Shown: positions 47,203-58,551 of the stretch, piece after piece
Position numbering within the stretch: the first letter of the stretch is position 1
How the letters are laid out: each line of letters begins with the position of its first letter
Assembly (NCBI RefSeq): GCF_036884655.1
Contig: NC_088342.1
Span: 11,216,001 to 11,280,000, forward strand
DNA length: 64,000 bases
Direction of reading: 5' to 3'
Origin: Musa acuminata AAA Group
Lineage: Eukaryota; Streptophyta; Magnoliopsida; Zingiberales; Musaceae
The notes under the pieces: generated by a model
What the model was told of the DNA's origin: nothing
The model's database searches: none
What the model saw: only the letters and a program-made list of their open reading frames with translations
Made by a program: the position numbers and the translations under genes

Positions 47203-48840
47203 TGTTAGGATCGGAGCGGCACTAAGAGGGGGGGGGTGAATTAGTGCAGCGGATTAAAACTTCGGTTTTAATAAAAAAATCTTTCGTATGTTAAGAACAA
47301 AACTTGAGAAATTTAACTTGAAGGCGTGTTCTTAAAGTTGCGCAGCAAGAGTAATAAGGAACTAAAGCAGTAAGAATATTTGCAGTAATGTAAATGACAA
47401 TAATAAAAAGCAAACCAGAGATTACGCCGATTTTTAGAGTGGTTCGGTCAAATGACCTACTCCACTTGCGAGGCCCCTCTTCGATGAGGCTCCCACCTTC
47501 CACTAGCAAGTCTCTTGAAATGGAAGGGTAAACACCCCTCTTACAACCTTTTACAAGCAGCTCAACCTCTTACAAATTTTCAATAAGAAAGAAGGAGGAG
47601 AACTCTCTAGCAAATTGAAAACAAGACTTGCTAAGACTTTCTAAGACTTTTCTCTCAATCAAAATGCTTCTAAAAAGTTGTAACCTCAGCTGAGATTTGA
47701 GGGGTATTTATAGGCCTCAAGAGGATTCAAATTTGGGCTTCAAAATTTGAATTCTCTTTGGGTTCCCGCTGTTGGAGGTGCCACCGCCCAGCCAAGCGGT
47801 GCCACCGCCCAGGGCTCGGGTGCTGGGCGGTGCCACCGCCCAGCCAGGAGGTGTCACCGCCCAGCTCTCGGGTGGTGGGCGGTGCCACCGCCCAGCTAGG
47901 CGGTGCCATCGCCTACAGTGTTTTCAGCCCAACTACAGTGTTTTCAGCCACTAGTTGGGCTTCAATCTTGCCCCAAACTAGTCCGAACTTGGGCCCAATT
48001 GGCCCCTACTTGGGTTATAGGATTAACACCTAATCCTAACCCTAATTAACGTGCTAACTACGAATTTAAAGACATTTTCTAAGCTATTACAAAGTCCGCA
48101 AGTCAAGACTTCTTCCGGCGAGCTTCCAGCGAACTTCCGACGGTCTTCCGATAAACTCTCGGAAACCATTCTGCGGACTCCCGGCAAGCTCCTAGACTTC
48201 ACGATTTGATCTTGGCGAGTTCCAACGAGCTTCTTTGGTAAGCTCCGATCTTTCTCGGCGAGCTCCGCGAACTTCCAACGAACCTTCCGGCAAGCTTCCG
48301 AAAAACCCTTCGGCAAGCTCCCTACTCATTCTCGGCTAGTTCCGGCAGCATTCCCGACGAACCTTCGGACTTCCGTCGAACTCTCGAACTCCCAACGAAT
48401 CCTTCGCGCTTGACTCCGGCACTTTGTTTTGCTTTATGTCTTTGTCGTTATCGTAGTTAATCCTGCACACACAAGCAAACACTCTACTCTGATCTAGACA
48501 ATTATTATAACGCAAATTGACATTCTGTTGCCCGGCACGTCATTGGTTGGCGCTTCGTCCGATTCTTCGGTGCATCGTCCTCTCTTGCGGCTTGTTCCCC
48601 AATCGGCGGTTGACCTCCGCAACCCCGATATCCTTGGCGCAATTTCGCTCTCCTTGGCTCAATGCCCGACGCCCGAAGCCTTCTGCCATCCAATATCCTG
48701 ACGTGATCTCCTCCGACGCAACGTCAATTCCTCCTGCGTTAATTGTCTAATCCTGATCGAGTAGACCTGTATCACTCAAAATGTAGTCAAACATTTAAAC
48801 ACAATCAATTAGTTTCATCATCAAAATCCGAGATTCAACA
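47203..48840 (-). repeat. A3 5' LTR
   Basis: 1638 bp, reverse, from TGTTAGGATC to GAGATTCAACA. GGCGGTGCCACCGCC palindromes lie at 47775-47915, and the reversed TATA box ATTTATAGGCC near 47706. A patch at about 47520-47688 differs strongly from the 3' LTR while the rest is near identical. Confidence 0.92.
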
Positions 48841-48955
48841 GATGTAACAATGGAGATCCATTGATAAAGTCATTGTCACATATTGTCTTTGAGCGTTATA
48901 AGGGTCTGATGAGGATCAAGTATATAGGTGATTGACTTTAAGTCAAGTGGGAGAT
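48841..48955 (+). pseudogene. B1 pol, 3' end
   Basis: Continuation of the B1 RNase H tail after A3. It starts with the duplicated GATGT, reads like the 'gatccactgacaaagccgttgtc' end of B2 pol, and is followed by the purine tract AAGTGGGAGAT before the 3' LTR. Confidence 0.8.
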
Positions 48956-50662
48956 TGCTAGTCATAGGTGCCCTACAAACCAATCATATAAGTGATGGTA
49001 TGTGACATGTTGTATAGTCTTTTTGCTTATTATTATTATTTAGCATTTTCTCACTTTATGATTGCCTATTACATATATTCTGATATCCTTGGATATGTTT
49101 AATAGAAATTAGATCATGATGAGATCATGATAATAAGATCAATTCGTCTATAAACATAATCCTAAATATTCCTAGTCAAAGGTTACTTGAGAGGGATATC
49201 GAGATAGCCAAACAAACCGATGTACTATATATACTTGTCTATATAATAGAGGTAGTTGGTCTCATAGTTGCTAATGTGGGAACAATAGGGATGCTATATA
49301 TATGCTCGTTGGAAAATGAGTTTATTGAATAATTCGCTCATGGAATGCTGAATAGCTAATGATATCTCATTATTAGATAGTGATTCTGTGATCCTAGTTG
49401 TGTGTTTGGTCCTTAGACATGAGACACCAAGGATGTCCTATATGAGTACTCCACTCTTTGATACCAGACTTATAGGTCTAGAGGTTCTAGATCTAGCACA
49501 GTCGGTCATTGGGAATGATAGCCAATCTTATGAGGACAATTGAGTATCGATAGAGAATCATCTACTCTCGGTGTCATAAAAAGAATGTCTCATGTGTTGT
49601 TATCTAGACAAATCTCTAGCTAAGGTCATTCAGATTAAGAGAGAATGAGTTCTCTAAGAGAATCTGATTAGAGTGAGACTCGAGCAGATTCTGCATGGGC
49701 CTGATAGTACCATGCTTGGTATATAATATCTAGAATATTAGATAGATGAGGAACTATATATACATAATAATTGAGAACAAACAAGTCCAATGGATTAGAT
49801 CCTCTTATACCGTTTGGGGACTATGGCATAGTGGCATAGTACATCCATAGTTGATTAGTGAATTGTCACGAGATGATAATTCACTGAATTAGAAGGAGTT
49901 TTGAGCCAGAAGAAATTCTAATATGTACAACCTACGACCATCATGATATTGAGCCTAGATAGTCACATACATATGGTGGATGATACAACAAATAGATAAT
50001 TAGATATATGATATCCAATAAACCCTTATTTTATTAGATCTGTTGGGTGAGATCCGATAAGAGCTTAGAGTGGATAATTGGATAAAGATCCAATTTTCAT
50101 TAAGCAAGAGATAATTGGATGAAGATCTAATGTCCAATATACTAGAAAAATTGGATAGAGATCCAATACCCTATAAATAGGATCTATTACAATTAGTAGT
50201 ATGAGCTCTCTATAAAAAGGGATATAGGACTAAAAGGGTTATAAGGCTAGACCCTTAGTAGCCACCTCCCTTACTTCTCTCATGCATCTTTCTTAGCCGA
50301 CTGCCCCCTCTCTAGTGTGAGAGGGTAGCAAGAAGATTGCCCCCTGCTACTTTGGTGGTGATGCACAAAAGCGAGAAAAGAACGCATCATGAGAGAAGAT
50401 GCATCGTCGCTTCATCCGCTATGTGGATCACTGCTAGAGAGGAGAACGTGAGATCTCCTTCATCTATAGACTAAGATATATAGATCAGAGATATATGAGT
50501 TCTCTTAGGTAAGATTGTCTCACGTCTTATGCAGTTTTCAGATTTAACGAGTTTTTCACTCCCGATCGTCGTATGCAATTTGATATAATTCTATTTTTAG
50601 GAAATCGATTTCTGTTTTTTTTTTTTTGCTGCACATGTGATGCTCTCTAAGGTTTCCCAAAA
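48956..50662 (+). repeat. B1 3' LTR
   Basis: 1.7 kb of decayed family B LTR. It starts TGCTAGTCATAGGTGCC and ends near GGTTTCCCAAAA. It is longer than the B2 LTR because of extra text near 50260-50400. Immediately right of it the reverse-strand Gypsy gag begins mid-domain. Confidence 0.82.
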
Positions 50663-51860
50663 GTGTCGTGGCCATAATCTCGATGGAAGTGATAGTACTT
50701 GTATATATCTCTCTTCTCCAATAGAGTTCTCATTAATTGAGGGTCTTTTAAGAATTCCTTTTCTCTTATTTGTAAAAGGGCTTCGATCTTGGTTATATTC
50801 AATGGGGTTGACTCGAACCTTGAGTGGGGCAATCGAGGTCTATCACTTTTTTATTGCCATAGTGACCTTGGCATCAATGAGGATTATAACTCATACTCTC
50901 TTAGCTTTTTGTGTCTCTTTGTGTTTACTCGAGACCATTGCCTTTGCCACCATATTTTAATTGATCTATTGGAGTATTCTAGGTATCATTATTGGTGGCT
51001 TCTCTACCAATGACTAGAAAAGATGAGAGATCTTGAGTCCCATCATGATAAGTAATGAGTGTACATATTACACCTCTTGGATTTAGTTGGTAAATCGAGC
51101 GATGAAGTCCAAGAGTGTCTCCTCCTCCCCTTGCCTAGGTCCAAGAAGCATTGTTATCAATGACTTCAGGCATATATTTCCAAGGTAGTGAAGATCAAAT
51201 TCTCTGGTGAGTTGAATAAAAGGAAGACATGATATATTAGGGCATGACTTCAGGCTTTAGATGGGTGTACCATTCTCGTACCGATCCTCGTTAGGAAGAT
51301 ATGATACATTAGGGCATGTGAGGTGCCTATATCAATATCAAGGTGTAGAAAGTAGCAATGTGCTCTAGCAAGTTGGTATTACCGACGAATGCCTCCAATG
51401 ATAAGAGACAAAGTTAGTTGGGATTGGTTCCTACTGGATGTCGTTGGTGAATGACAACCAATCCAAAGTGGGGTTGATCGACCCTTTTTCTCTGGATTGT
51501 TAGAATTCTTATTGTATTTCTTCCAAACATTAGTTCATTTGTTATAGTTTATATTCTCAAGGAATCATTTATCAAACACGTCGATTGGGTTTGAGATTCG
51601 AGTGGAACGAGATAGTGGTATGGTGATCCATTGAATTTCATAGTTGGGGAATGAGGTACTCGCTCGATTGGTAGCTCGATGAGCCTTGGGCGCTTTTGAA
51701 ATATTGGCATTGCGTCGAGTGGGGGAACTCTAACGGGTGCTGGTGTCGGTGTCAATGTCGATTGAGTTGCTAGTTGTGGTTGAGGTAGTAGCGTTGTTTG
51801 TTGGCTTAGTTGAGGCAAGAGCATAACGACAACTTGCATTATACTCATTAGCGTTTGCAC
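50663..51860 (-). pseudogene. Ty3/Gypsy gag relic
   Basis: The reverse strand reads as decayed Gypsy gag. A proline- and threonine-rich N-terminal stretch lies at 51549-51860. A capsid block TMLLGPRQGEEETLLDFIAR (about 51078-51150) matches the usual LLGLKQ..E.L..F..RF pattern. A C-terminal block, about 50663-50832, contains KYYHFHRDYGHDT, the nucleocapsid entry typical of Tat/Athila-like gag. B1 cuts it right after GHDT. Stops and frameshifts occur between blocks, so it is not functional. The lineage call is tentative. Confidence 0.7.
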
Positions 51861-52069
51861 CTACTGGGTGAGGTTTAGGAATGCCTCAACAGGGATGAGC
51901 AGGTGACTCAAGGTCGCTCTTGAGTTGTTAAATGAATACCAGTATTACGTCAACATTTGTGCCGAGGTAGATACACCAACACATGGAAAGAATGGCTGCT
52001 ACCCCCTAATGAAAGTACTATAGGTCGAGAGCATTTGTTAAAAGGGTAGGCGGACATTCCTATAATATT

Positions 52070-52480
52070 GGACCCTTCTTCTAACACTAAAATATTAGAA
52101 AAAAAATATCGTGAACGTCTTAATCAGCTCAACGTGATTAAGACCCAAATGCATAGACTGTTCGAGACATCTCCAAGATGAGAATGTCGAGCTCCCAAAA
52201 CATCATCTGCACGAAGATCGAAATTGAGAAAGGTTTTTTATCTAATCTCTTCAATGTTCTAAGTTAGTAACTTGATGTATATGAGTGTGGACCTTAATAG
52301 TTCAACAAAAAGTATTCTAATAAGAAAGAAGCTTGTGGTTATCTTTCTTATCATAAATAAAAAAAAATATATATTTATTTATTTATCATAAATGATGAAA
52401 AGGAAGTTTTATTTTCTTTCTCTTTGGGCCCCACACGATGAGGATGATAATGTATCTCTTATCGATAAATAATAAAAAAA
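52070..52480 (-). repeat. Probable Gypsy LTR or leader, copy 2
   Basis: Matches 45-530 in order and orientation. It lies upstream, on the reverse strand, of the Gypsy gag relic and ends in an A-rich run near 52475-52492. It probably contains the 5' LTR of that relic, but its exact ends were not found. Confidence 0.45.
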
Positions 52481-52492
52481 AAAAAAAAAAAG

Positions 52493-53400
52493 GGAATGAG
52501 AGATTTGGATATTCTACTACTTTGGGGGATAATCATGTGATAATTGCCAAACTATTTTACATTTAACAGATACTAACGTCTTTTTTATTAGTTAACGTTT
52601 ATATTGACCATTTAAATATAGGGGTTAAGGAGGATAAAGTATTTAAATATTAACATGATCAATTTTTGATATCTTAAAATATATATTTGCTAATGAGATT
52701 AATAAGGTTATTAACATAATCACAATCTATTTTTATAAACAAGACTAAATATCCATCACCATGAAAAAAAACCCTTTTAATCTCTTATCTCTTCATCTTG
52801 CAACCCTTTTGTTGTCACACCAACAGATAAGTTATACCAATGATGTGTGTCCCTCGCGTTGGCAATGTCAAACCTGAATTCCATGTCCCAATGTTTCCAC
52901 TAAGTACTTCATAATTTTGATACTTTAGGGCGCAAATGGTATCCTATCAACTCGTACAACCTTCGGCCACTCTCTTTCCTCCATGTTGGGTTTGTTTTAG
53001 TAAGATCCACTAATTTCTTTCACTTTCACGTGAATTGAATAAAGCAATAGAGTTTTTTTTTTATGAACACAATTTTTCGAACAAGGTAATAGATTTTTTA
53101 TTTTAAAAATATAATTAATAAAATTTCAAATTTTCGATCTAATGTAAGTAAATAAGTGTATTATTGACTACTAAAATTTATAAAATAAAATTTTAAATCT
53201 TTAGTCTTAAAATAAATAGTAGATTTGTTTATGTAATAGTCCTAAACAAATCATACCAAAACAAATACCGAAAAGATTAAAAGTACACACATATGAAGAT
53301 GAGAAAAGACAAAAAAAATAAAAATAAATAAAAAATATTTTCCCTTCTTCCCCTCTTGTCATTCCTGTTTTTTTAATCTTTTCACCTCCTTGAAGAAATC
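52493..53400. other. AT-rich intergenic DNA upstream of the ARID gene
   Basis: No gene or clear repeat is seen. It probably holds the promoter of the downstream gene, but no convincing TATA box stands out. Confidence 0.5.
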
Positions 53401-53424
53401 TGTCATCTCCTGTAGCCGTCGGTA

Positions 53425-53440
53425 CTCTCTCTCTCTCTCC
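53425..53440 (+). promoter_or_regulatory. CT-rich tract in probable 5' UTR
   Basis: ACTCTCTCTCTCTCTCC lies about 130 bp before the start codon. CT/GA runs are common in plant 5' untranslated regions and core promoters. Confidence 0.4.
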
Positions 53441-53565
53441 GCCTTATAGCCCTTTTCCTCTCTCATTCGGGCCCCGCCCCGCTCGGGGTGGCGCAAGGCC
53501 AGCGGCAGACCGCGGGCGCCTCCACTGGCCGCGCGGCCTTGCCCGGCCCTCCTCCTCCTCCTTCC

Positions 53566-54429
53566 ATGGCCGGATGCTCCCCCTCTACTGCCGCCCCCTT
53601 CGAGTCCGTCGCGGAGATCCTTCGCAAGCTCCAAACCCTCGGCTTTTGCTCCGATCTTGATGTCTCCAACAAGGAGCCGCCCGGTGGCGAGAACCTCAGC
53701 TGTCTCTTTGATCAGATCCTGTCGGTCTTCCTCAAGGAGATCTGTTACAGGAGGGGGGAGATCCGCCCACTGCCGGCCGTCCTTGGCGATGGACTCTCGG
53801 TCGACTTGTTCAAGCTCTACTCTGTTGTGCAAGGGAAAGGTGGCTACGATGCGGTGTCTGATGCACGTGCATGGCCGTTGGTGGCCAAGGCGATAGGGTT
53901 CGACTCGGGCATCGGATCGTCGTTGAAGTTGGTCTTCTTCAAGTATCTGGATGCGCTGGACCAGTGTTTGCAAAGGGGTTCGGGCGAGAAGCCAATGCGT
54001 CAGCGAACGGGATATACGAACCCAAGCTCTTTGGTGACCAGATGCGGCTCTCCAGGGACTGCGAATCACAAGAAGGATTGTGATTGTAATTCTAGGCTGC
54101 TCCCAAGTACAAGTAAAGATCAATGCTCGACGCCGTTTGGTGATGTTGGGACCGATAGTGACGATGTTGTCATCCTGGAGGACACTGCTAATGGGGGGTT
54201 TAACCATCATAAGAGGAAGCGGAATGATCTGGCGGGAATGCTGGGTTGGGTTAGAAAATTGGCAAAGAGTCCTGCGGATCATCCTTCCATAGCAAAGGCA
54301 TGGCCATCAGATAAGGGTAAAGGTAAGACTTATGCATCTGGGGAGTTCTATGCTCTGGCAATTCTGTCCAGGCAGGCAATGTTCTTCAGAAGAATTCGTC
54401 GAACGAACCCTAATCAGTTGCATTTACAG
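53566..54429 (+). CDS. ARID-ELM2 domain protein, exon 1
   Basis: First coding exon of a nuclear DNA-binding protein resembling Arabidopsis ARID1/ARID2 (AT-rich interaction domain, ELM2). The start is the only in-frame ATG, in CCTTCCATGGCC. Upstream frame extends only with GTG. Residues about 45-135 form the ARID fold: CLFDQILSVFLKE, LPAVLGDGLSVDLFKLY, VQGKGGYDAVS and a WPLVAKAIGF stretch. HHKRKRND near residue 215 is a possible nuclear signal. The exon ends CAG|GTAACC at 54429/54430 in phase 0 and gives 288 residues. It is GC-rich at the start, as is common in monocot genes. Proteins of this family bind AT-rich DNA, and the ELM2 part suggests histone deacetylase partners. Confidence 0.88.
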
Positions 54430-54819
54430 GTAACCTTTCTTTTTCTGTTCGCCCATAGTTCCTCCTATGTGTGGCTCTGCTTCACAGATGTTAAATAGTT
54501 CCCCAAAAGTCACAGTGGTAGAAGTTCTATAAAAACATCAAGTGGCAAGTCTAATTCAAAGTGCTGGCTAACAAGAAGTTGAAATGTACTGAATGATTCT
54601 CAAACTCTGTAGATTAGAGCTGATCTCTCTACTTTTGAAAATATTATGCATTAAATGTATTCTTTATGTTTTATGAGTTTTGGCTGTCTGAAGGCCAACC
54701 TGAGATTATTATAAGCAAATGTTGACTAAAATAACTTGTTGCCCCTTTCTGCTTTACATTCTTGCTTGACTCCCAAGTTAATTGATATCAGTGCACACAA
54801 TAGGGTTAGGTGTGTCACT

Positions 54820-55011
54820 GAACATATGAGTATCCCATGTACCTAGGTTTTGGTAAGCATGTAAAAGGTTATTCAAGGCTTTCATACTCTATATGGTACT
54901 TGGCACACATTATGTGAACATATGAGTATCCCATGTACCTAGGTTTTGGTAAGCATGTAAAAAGCTATTCAACGCTTTCATACTCTATATGGTACTTGGC
55001 ACACATTATGT
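54820..55011 (+). repeat. 96-bp tandem duplication in intron
   Basis: Copies are 54820-54915 and 54916-55011, beginning GAACATATGAGTATCCCATG and ending ACACATTATGT. Only a few bases differ, for example GGTTATTCAAGG versus AGCTATTCAACG, so the event is fairly recent. Confidence 0.95.
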
Positions 55012-55787
55012 GAATGATGACATATAAGTCCCTTGTGGGCATTTATGTCAGTGCCAAACTTCTGAAAAGGAAACCTAAATTGCAACTGTTCATAAGGACA
55101 TGGCACCTAGCAAGAAAGTGCAATTATTTGACTAATTTATCCCATCGATTACCATGCTTAATGCATATTCTTTAAGTTGGTTTTTCTGCTTCGGTTCAAA
55201 TATGTTTCCATTTTCCATGTTATTTGTTTTGTTTGAACTAGTTTAGATGAGAGACCTTGACATTGCCCAGACTATGATAATCTTTGTACTCTCACACGTC
55301 TTAACCTCTTTGAGCAAGAATCCCATTTATGTTATTTCTTCTCTATATATGACTTTACATCATTGAGTAAATAGCAACCATCAGTTTCTGGAATTTATGT
55401 AATTAGATCTCAAAAGAATTCCTCCAGATCTACGATATTCAAATATATTTAAGGCAGTTGTTAATCCTTAGCCGGGTTCATAGCTTTACATTGTCTATTC
55501 ATTTTTTACTTAAGAAACCGCAACTAAGCAAACTAGTATACTCATGCAGTAGAAAGCAACCGGGTTCTGCATCTAGTAAAGTCTGTCCAGTGTGATAAAC
55601 ATGGACATGATAACTGCCAAAATTAACGAGTTAGAGGATCACACCAGAAGCTCACTAGAATGCTTGAATGCCCTGATGCTGATTAAAAGGTTAACATTCA
55701 TAATTAAACAAATAATCAAGAACTTTAGTCAGCAGGCAATTAGCAAAATTTCCAACATTCCATCAGCATCTTGATCCAAAGTTACAT

Positions 55788-55847
55788 ACCAAGTTCATTT
55801 GTCATGTACCAAATTTATTTCTCATGCACCAAGTTTATTTCTCATTG
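55788..55847 (+). repeat. 20-bp unit in three copies
   Basis: ACCAAGTTCATTTGTCATGT, ACCAAATTTATTTCTCATGC and ACCAAGTTTATTTCTCATTG stand head to tail. Confidence 0.9.
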
Positions 55848-56469
55848 TTGCATTGCTTCACATCTAAGATTACCTTAGAATTAAGACTGATGATTTTGAA
55901 TTGTGATAGTTTAGTGCATTATAGGTTTTGATTACAGTACTGATTTCAGTGGAAAAGTCAGCTATTCTTAATATAATCTTTGAGTAAACTTGTCAGGATA
56001 AACTTTCTTGTCATGCAAAATATATTTTTCTGTTCTCTAGGATACCTTTGGTTAATAAAAATATATTAAAAACAAATCCAGTTCTTGTAGAGAATTTCCA
56101 ACTATAGGAACATAATCAGTGTGGTTCATGATTGAATCTCAAGTGCTTCACAGTACAAATTTCTACTTTCATATAAGATGAAATCAAGCAATCAAATAGT
56201 TTTATTCATGGGGAGAAATACATGGCAAGTGCTCTAAGATATTAATTTCTACGTATTTTTGAGTAAGTACCTTTCTTGAAATTGCATATTTATTTTGTTT
56301 GGTCAAATTAAACTCTAGTTAACTATAAGGAGGTCATAGAAATCATATTTGGGGCATAAAGATTATTCTACATTCTATCTGATTTTCACTAGGAATATGA
56401 AGTTCAACCATTTCACCATGCTTTAAATGCATCAAGCAGGGCCTCATTTTATCCACAGCATATTTGAGG

Positions 56470-56560
56470 AATTCTGAAACAACAACAATAATATCAAACT
56501 ATAATATCCCAACTATTTGGTGTTGACTACATGGATACTTGAGGATCTCCTAGATGATAC
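56470..56560 (+). repeat. Possible SINE remnant
   Basis: AACAACAACAATAATA followed by TCCCAACTATTTGGTGTTGA and CTACATGGATA resembles the conserved text of plant Au-type SINEs (CCCAACTA..TGGGGTCGGCTACATGGAT). The rest of the unit is not recognisable. Confidence 0.4.
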
Positions 56561-56734
56561 AATCATATTGATTCTCTCCCTCTTTGACTCACTAATAATT
56601 TTTGAGGAACTTCAATAACTTTTAGTTTTTACTGCATTTTCTTCTTATATTAGTTGCGTTGTTTAGGTTGTCAAACATTTTTTGAGAAGTGCACTATTTG
56701 TGAGCGCCAATGTAGTGTGACTTTTGTACCATTG

Positions 56735-57345
56735 AACAAAGATCACCGTTTCAGGTACCAAACCTGTCTCGGTGTTCTGGTTGGACTGGTAGATACCGAT
56801 CAGTACTAGTGTACCATCAGTCGGTACACTGGTATGTACCAGTGTTTTAGAGAGGAAGAAAAAAAGGGAGAAGAGGAAGGGGCAATGGACAAACAGAGGA
56901 GGAAGAAGACAGTGCGATGGAGGAAGAGTAGGAAGAAGACGGAAGAAGACAGAGTGATGGAGGAGGTAGAGGGAGAAGAAGGAAGAAGACAGAGTGGTGG
57001 AGAAGGAACAGGGGGAAGTAGTGGAAGAAGAAGAAGGAAGAATAGGAGGGCATGTACCGGACAGATAAATGACAGTGAATGGGCAGGCGATGTCCTGCGA
57101 CAGTGGCGAACAGGCGGGCAGTGTCTCGCGGCAGCAGTGATGGCATCGGTGACAACGATGGTAGCAACATTGTGAGAAATGGGTAGCAAGCCCTAATTGG
57201 GGCGGCATCACACTTATTTTAGGATTTATTTGTTTTTATATAAGATTTGGACCGAATTGCCCGAAATGGGACTGTCCGTGTACCTGTCCGGGCACTGGTA
57301 TGTACCGCTCATTTTTTACCGTTTCGGGCAGTATGATAGTTCTTT
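56735..57345. repeat. GTACC-rich repeat with GA-rich core in intron
   Basis: Both edges carry words such as ACCGTTTC, GGTACC and ACTGGTATGTACC. One is a perfect 8-bp-arm hairpin CACTGGTATGTACCAGTG at 56827-56844. The middle (56850-57055) is almost pure GA-rich strand, opening frames on both strands (for example 56834-57175). It is likely a non-autonomous dispersed repeat. Clear terminal inverted repeats and a TSD were not established. Confidence 0.5.
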
Positions 57346-58551
57346 CTATTAAAAGCGTATGACAATAATAACAATCATGTGTTACTGATCAAATAGGTTC
57401 GCCATTGATGACATTGACATTTTTGCTTGTTTGTCAATGTCTGTGATAACCCTTTCTTAATGCACCTTGGATTTTGGTGAATTACTTGCAGAGCTCATAA
57501 TATGCATTGCTCATTTTCTGTGCCTTCCAGAAGTGTCTAAAGACATATATCATTTTAACATAAATATTAGTTTGCCACTAGAACATTATAATCTGCAGAA
57601 TCTTCAAGTTCTTTTCTTTCCATTAAAAGAAATAACTTGTAGGTGTTGAGAAATCCTTGGGAAACAGATTTTACTTACAAGACACTTGATCTATGAAGAA
57701 TTTCTATTGAAGGTACTAGTCCAGAAAGTATAATCATTTTCAGGATATGAATAGTTTAACCTTGAGAAAGGAACCTTAACACCTGGAGGCACTATCTAGA
57801 TATATAATTTGAATGCTTTTTCAGTGCCTATTCTTACCAAGATAAGAAAGAGAGATCTCTTTTAGGAATCACATTCTAATTGAACCATTGAAGTTCTAGA
57901 AAGTTCCAAATTCTGAGGCAAAGCATATATTTATTTATAATAATAAGAATTACTTCTGATTATGTTTGACTATCATTTCTGATGTAAATTTTCTGGTGGA
58001 ACTAATGTGAAAATTGAAGGGTAACTCCTTGATGATTAGAAGTTCGGGTAGTAGGCTAATCATACATTTCTTTTCATATAACAAAAGATACCAAGGGTAA
58101 CTCCATAATCATGTGCAACCAAAAAAATTTCTTTGATGTCAAGAATCAATGGTAAAATATATATCTTTGCATTTTGAACCTCAAGGTGTTGTTAATTTTT
58201 CTTAGTTGGTAAATTAGAAACACTTGGATATTCATGATCATGAAAATGATTCCTTGAGGTGCTATATGTTATCTACCATCTTCTTTTTTACCTTTTCTTG
58301 TTTTACCTGAACTGAGTCTTCAAAACCTTTTTTTATTGTGCCCTACTATATAGACCATACTGTATGAGTTGACTGATGTTGATGCAATTTATGCCAACCG
58401 GTCTTACATAAGTCTGCTGCTAAGTCATGAGAGAGACTTATTTTGCAGTATTCAGGGGTTGTGCATATGATCATGTGTTCAATATTATTAGTTTCAGCTA
58501 TGTTATTTATGATAAAATTCTTAATTGAGAATAAAAACATGTCATGTTTAG

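Larger units (their letters stand above)
32825..48840 (-). mobile_element. A3: gag-only non-autonomous Copia element, reverse
   Basis: Reverse family A element with an exact target duplication GATGT (32820-32824 and 48841-48845). The 3' LTR is 32825-33544 plus 42181-43096 and is interrupted by B2. The internal region is 43097-47202 and the 5' LTR 47203-48840. The reversed primer site CTCTGATACCAAT lies just left of 47203, and the reversed purine tract ATCTCCCCCTTTTTG starts at 43097. Gag (46232-47152) is intact as a capsid-only frame and pol is absent. It interrupts the RNase H region of B1, whose sequence continues in register on the far side. Confidence 0.92.
10683..50662 (+). mobile_element. 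B1: old Copia element carrying most nested insertions
   Basis: A decayed forward Copia element. It keeps a 5' LTR remnant (10683-10967), a leader in two parts (10968-11261 and 27829-29307) and a broken gag-pol (29308-32824 and 48841-48945). Its 3' LTR is 48956-50662. Every internal piece aligns in order with the younger B2 element. The outer solo LTR (11262-27823) interrupts the leader and A3 interrupts RNase H. The right end abuts Gypsy gag sequence, so B1 inserted into a Gypsy element. Most of its 5' LTR is gone, replaced by the 77-bp array side, so the left TSD cannot be read. Confidence 0.8.
54430..58551 (+). other. 4.1-kb intron of the ARID-ELM2 gene
   Basis: GT at 54430 and AG at 58550-58551 (CATGTTTAG|GTACTAG), with phase 0 on both sides so the frame joins cleanly. 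It contains a 96-bp tandem duplication (54820-55011), a 20-bp triplicate (55788-55847) and a possible SINE scrap (about 56470-56560). It also holds a GTACC/GA-rich repeat (about 56735-57345). No further coding exon was recognised inside, though a short one could be missed. Confidence 0.75.

Noticed and set aside
53359..54282. 307-codon reverse frame over the ARID exon
   Set aside because: It is the antisense shadow of a GC-rich exon whose forward frame has clear ARID motifs and correct splicing.
56663..57211. Several Ser/Leu/Pro-rich reverse frames in the ARID intron
   Set aside because: They arise from the GA/CT-rich core of a repeat, with no domain or splice support.
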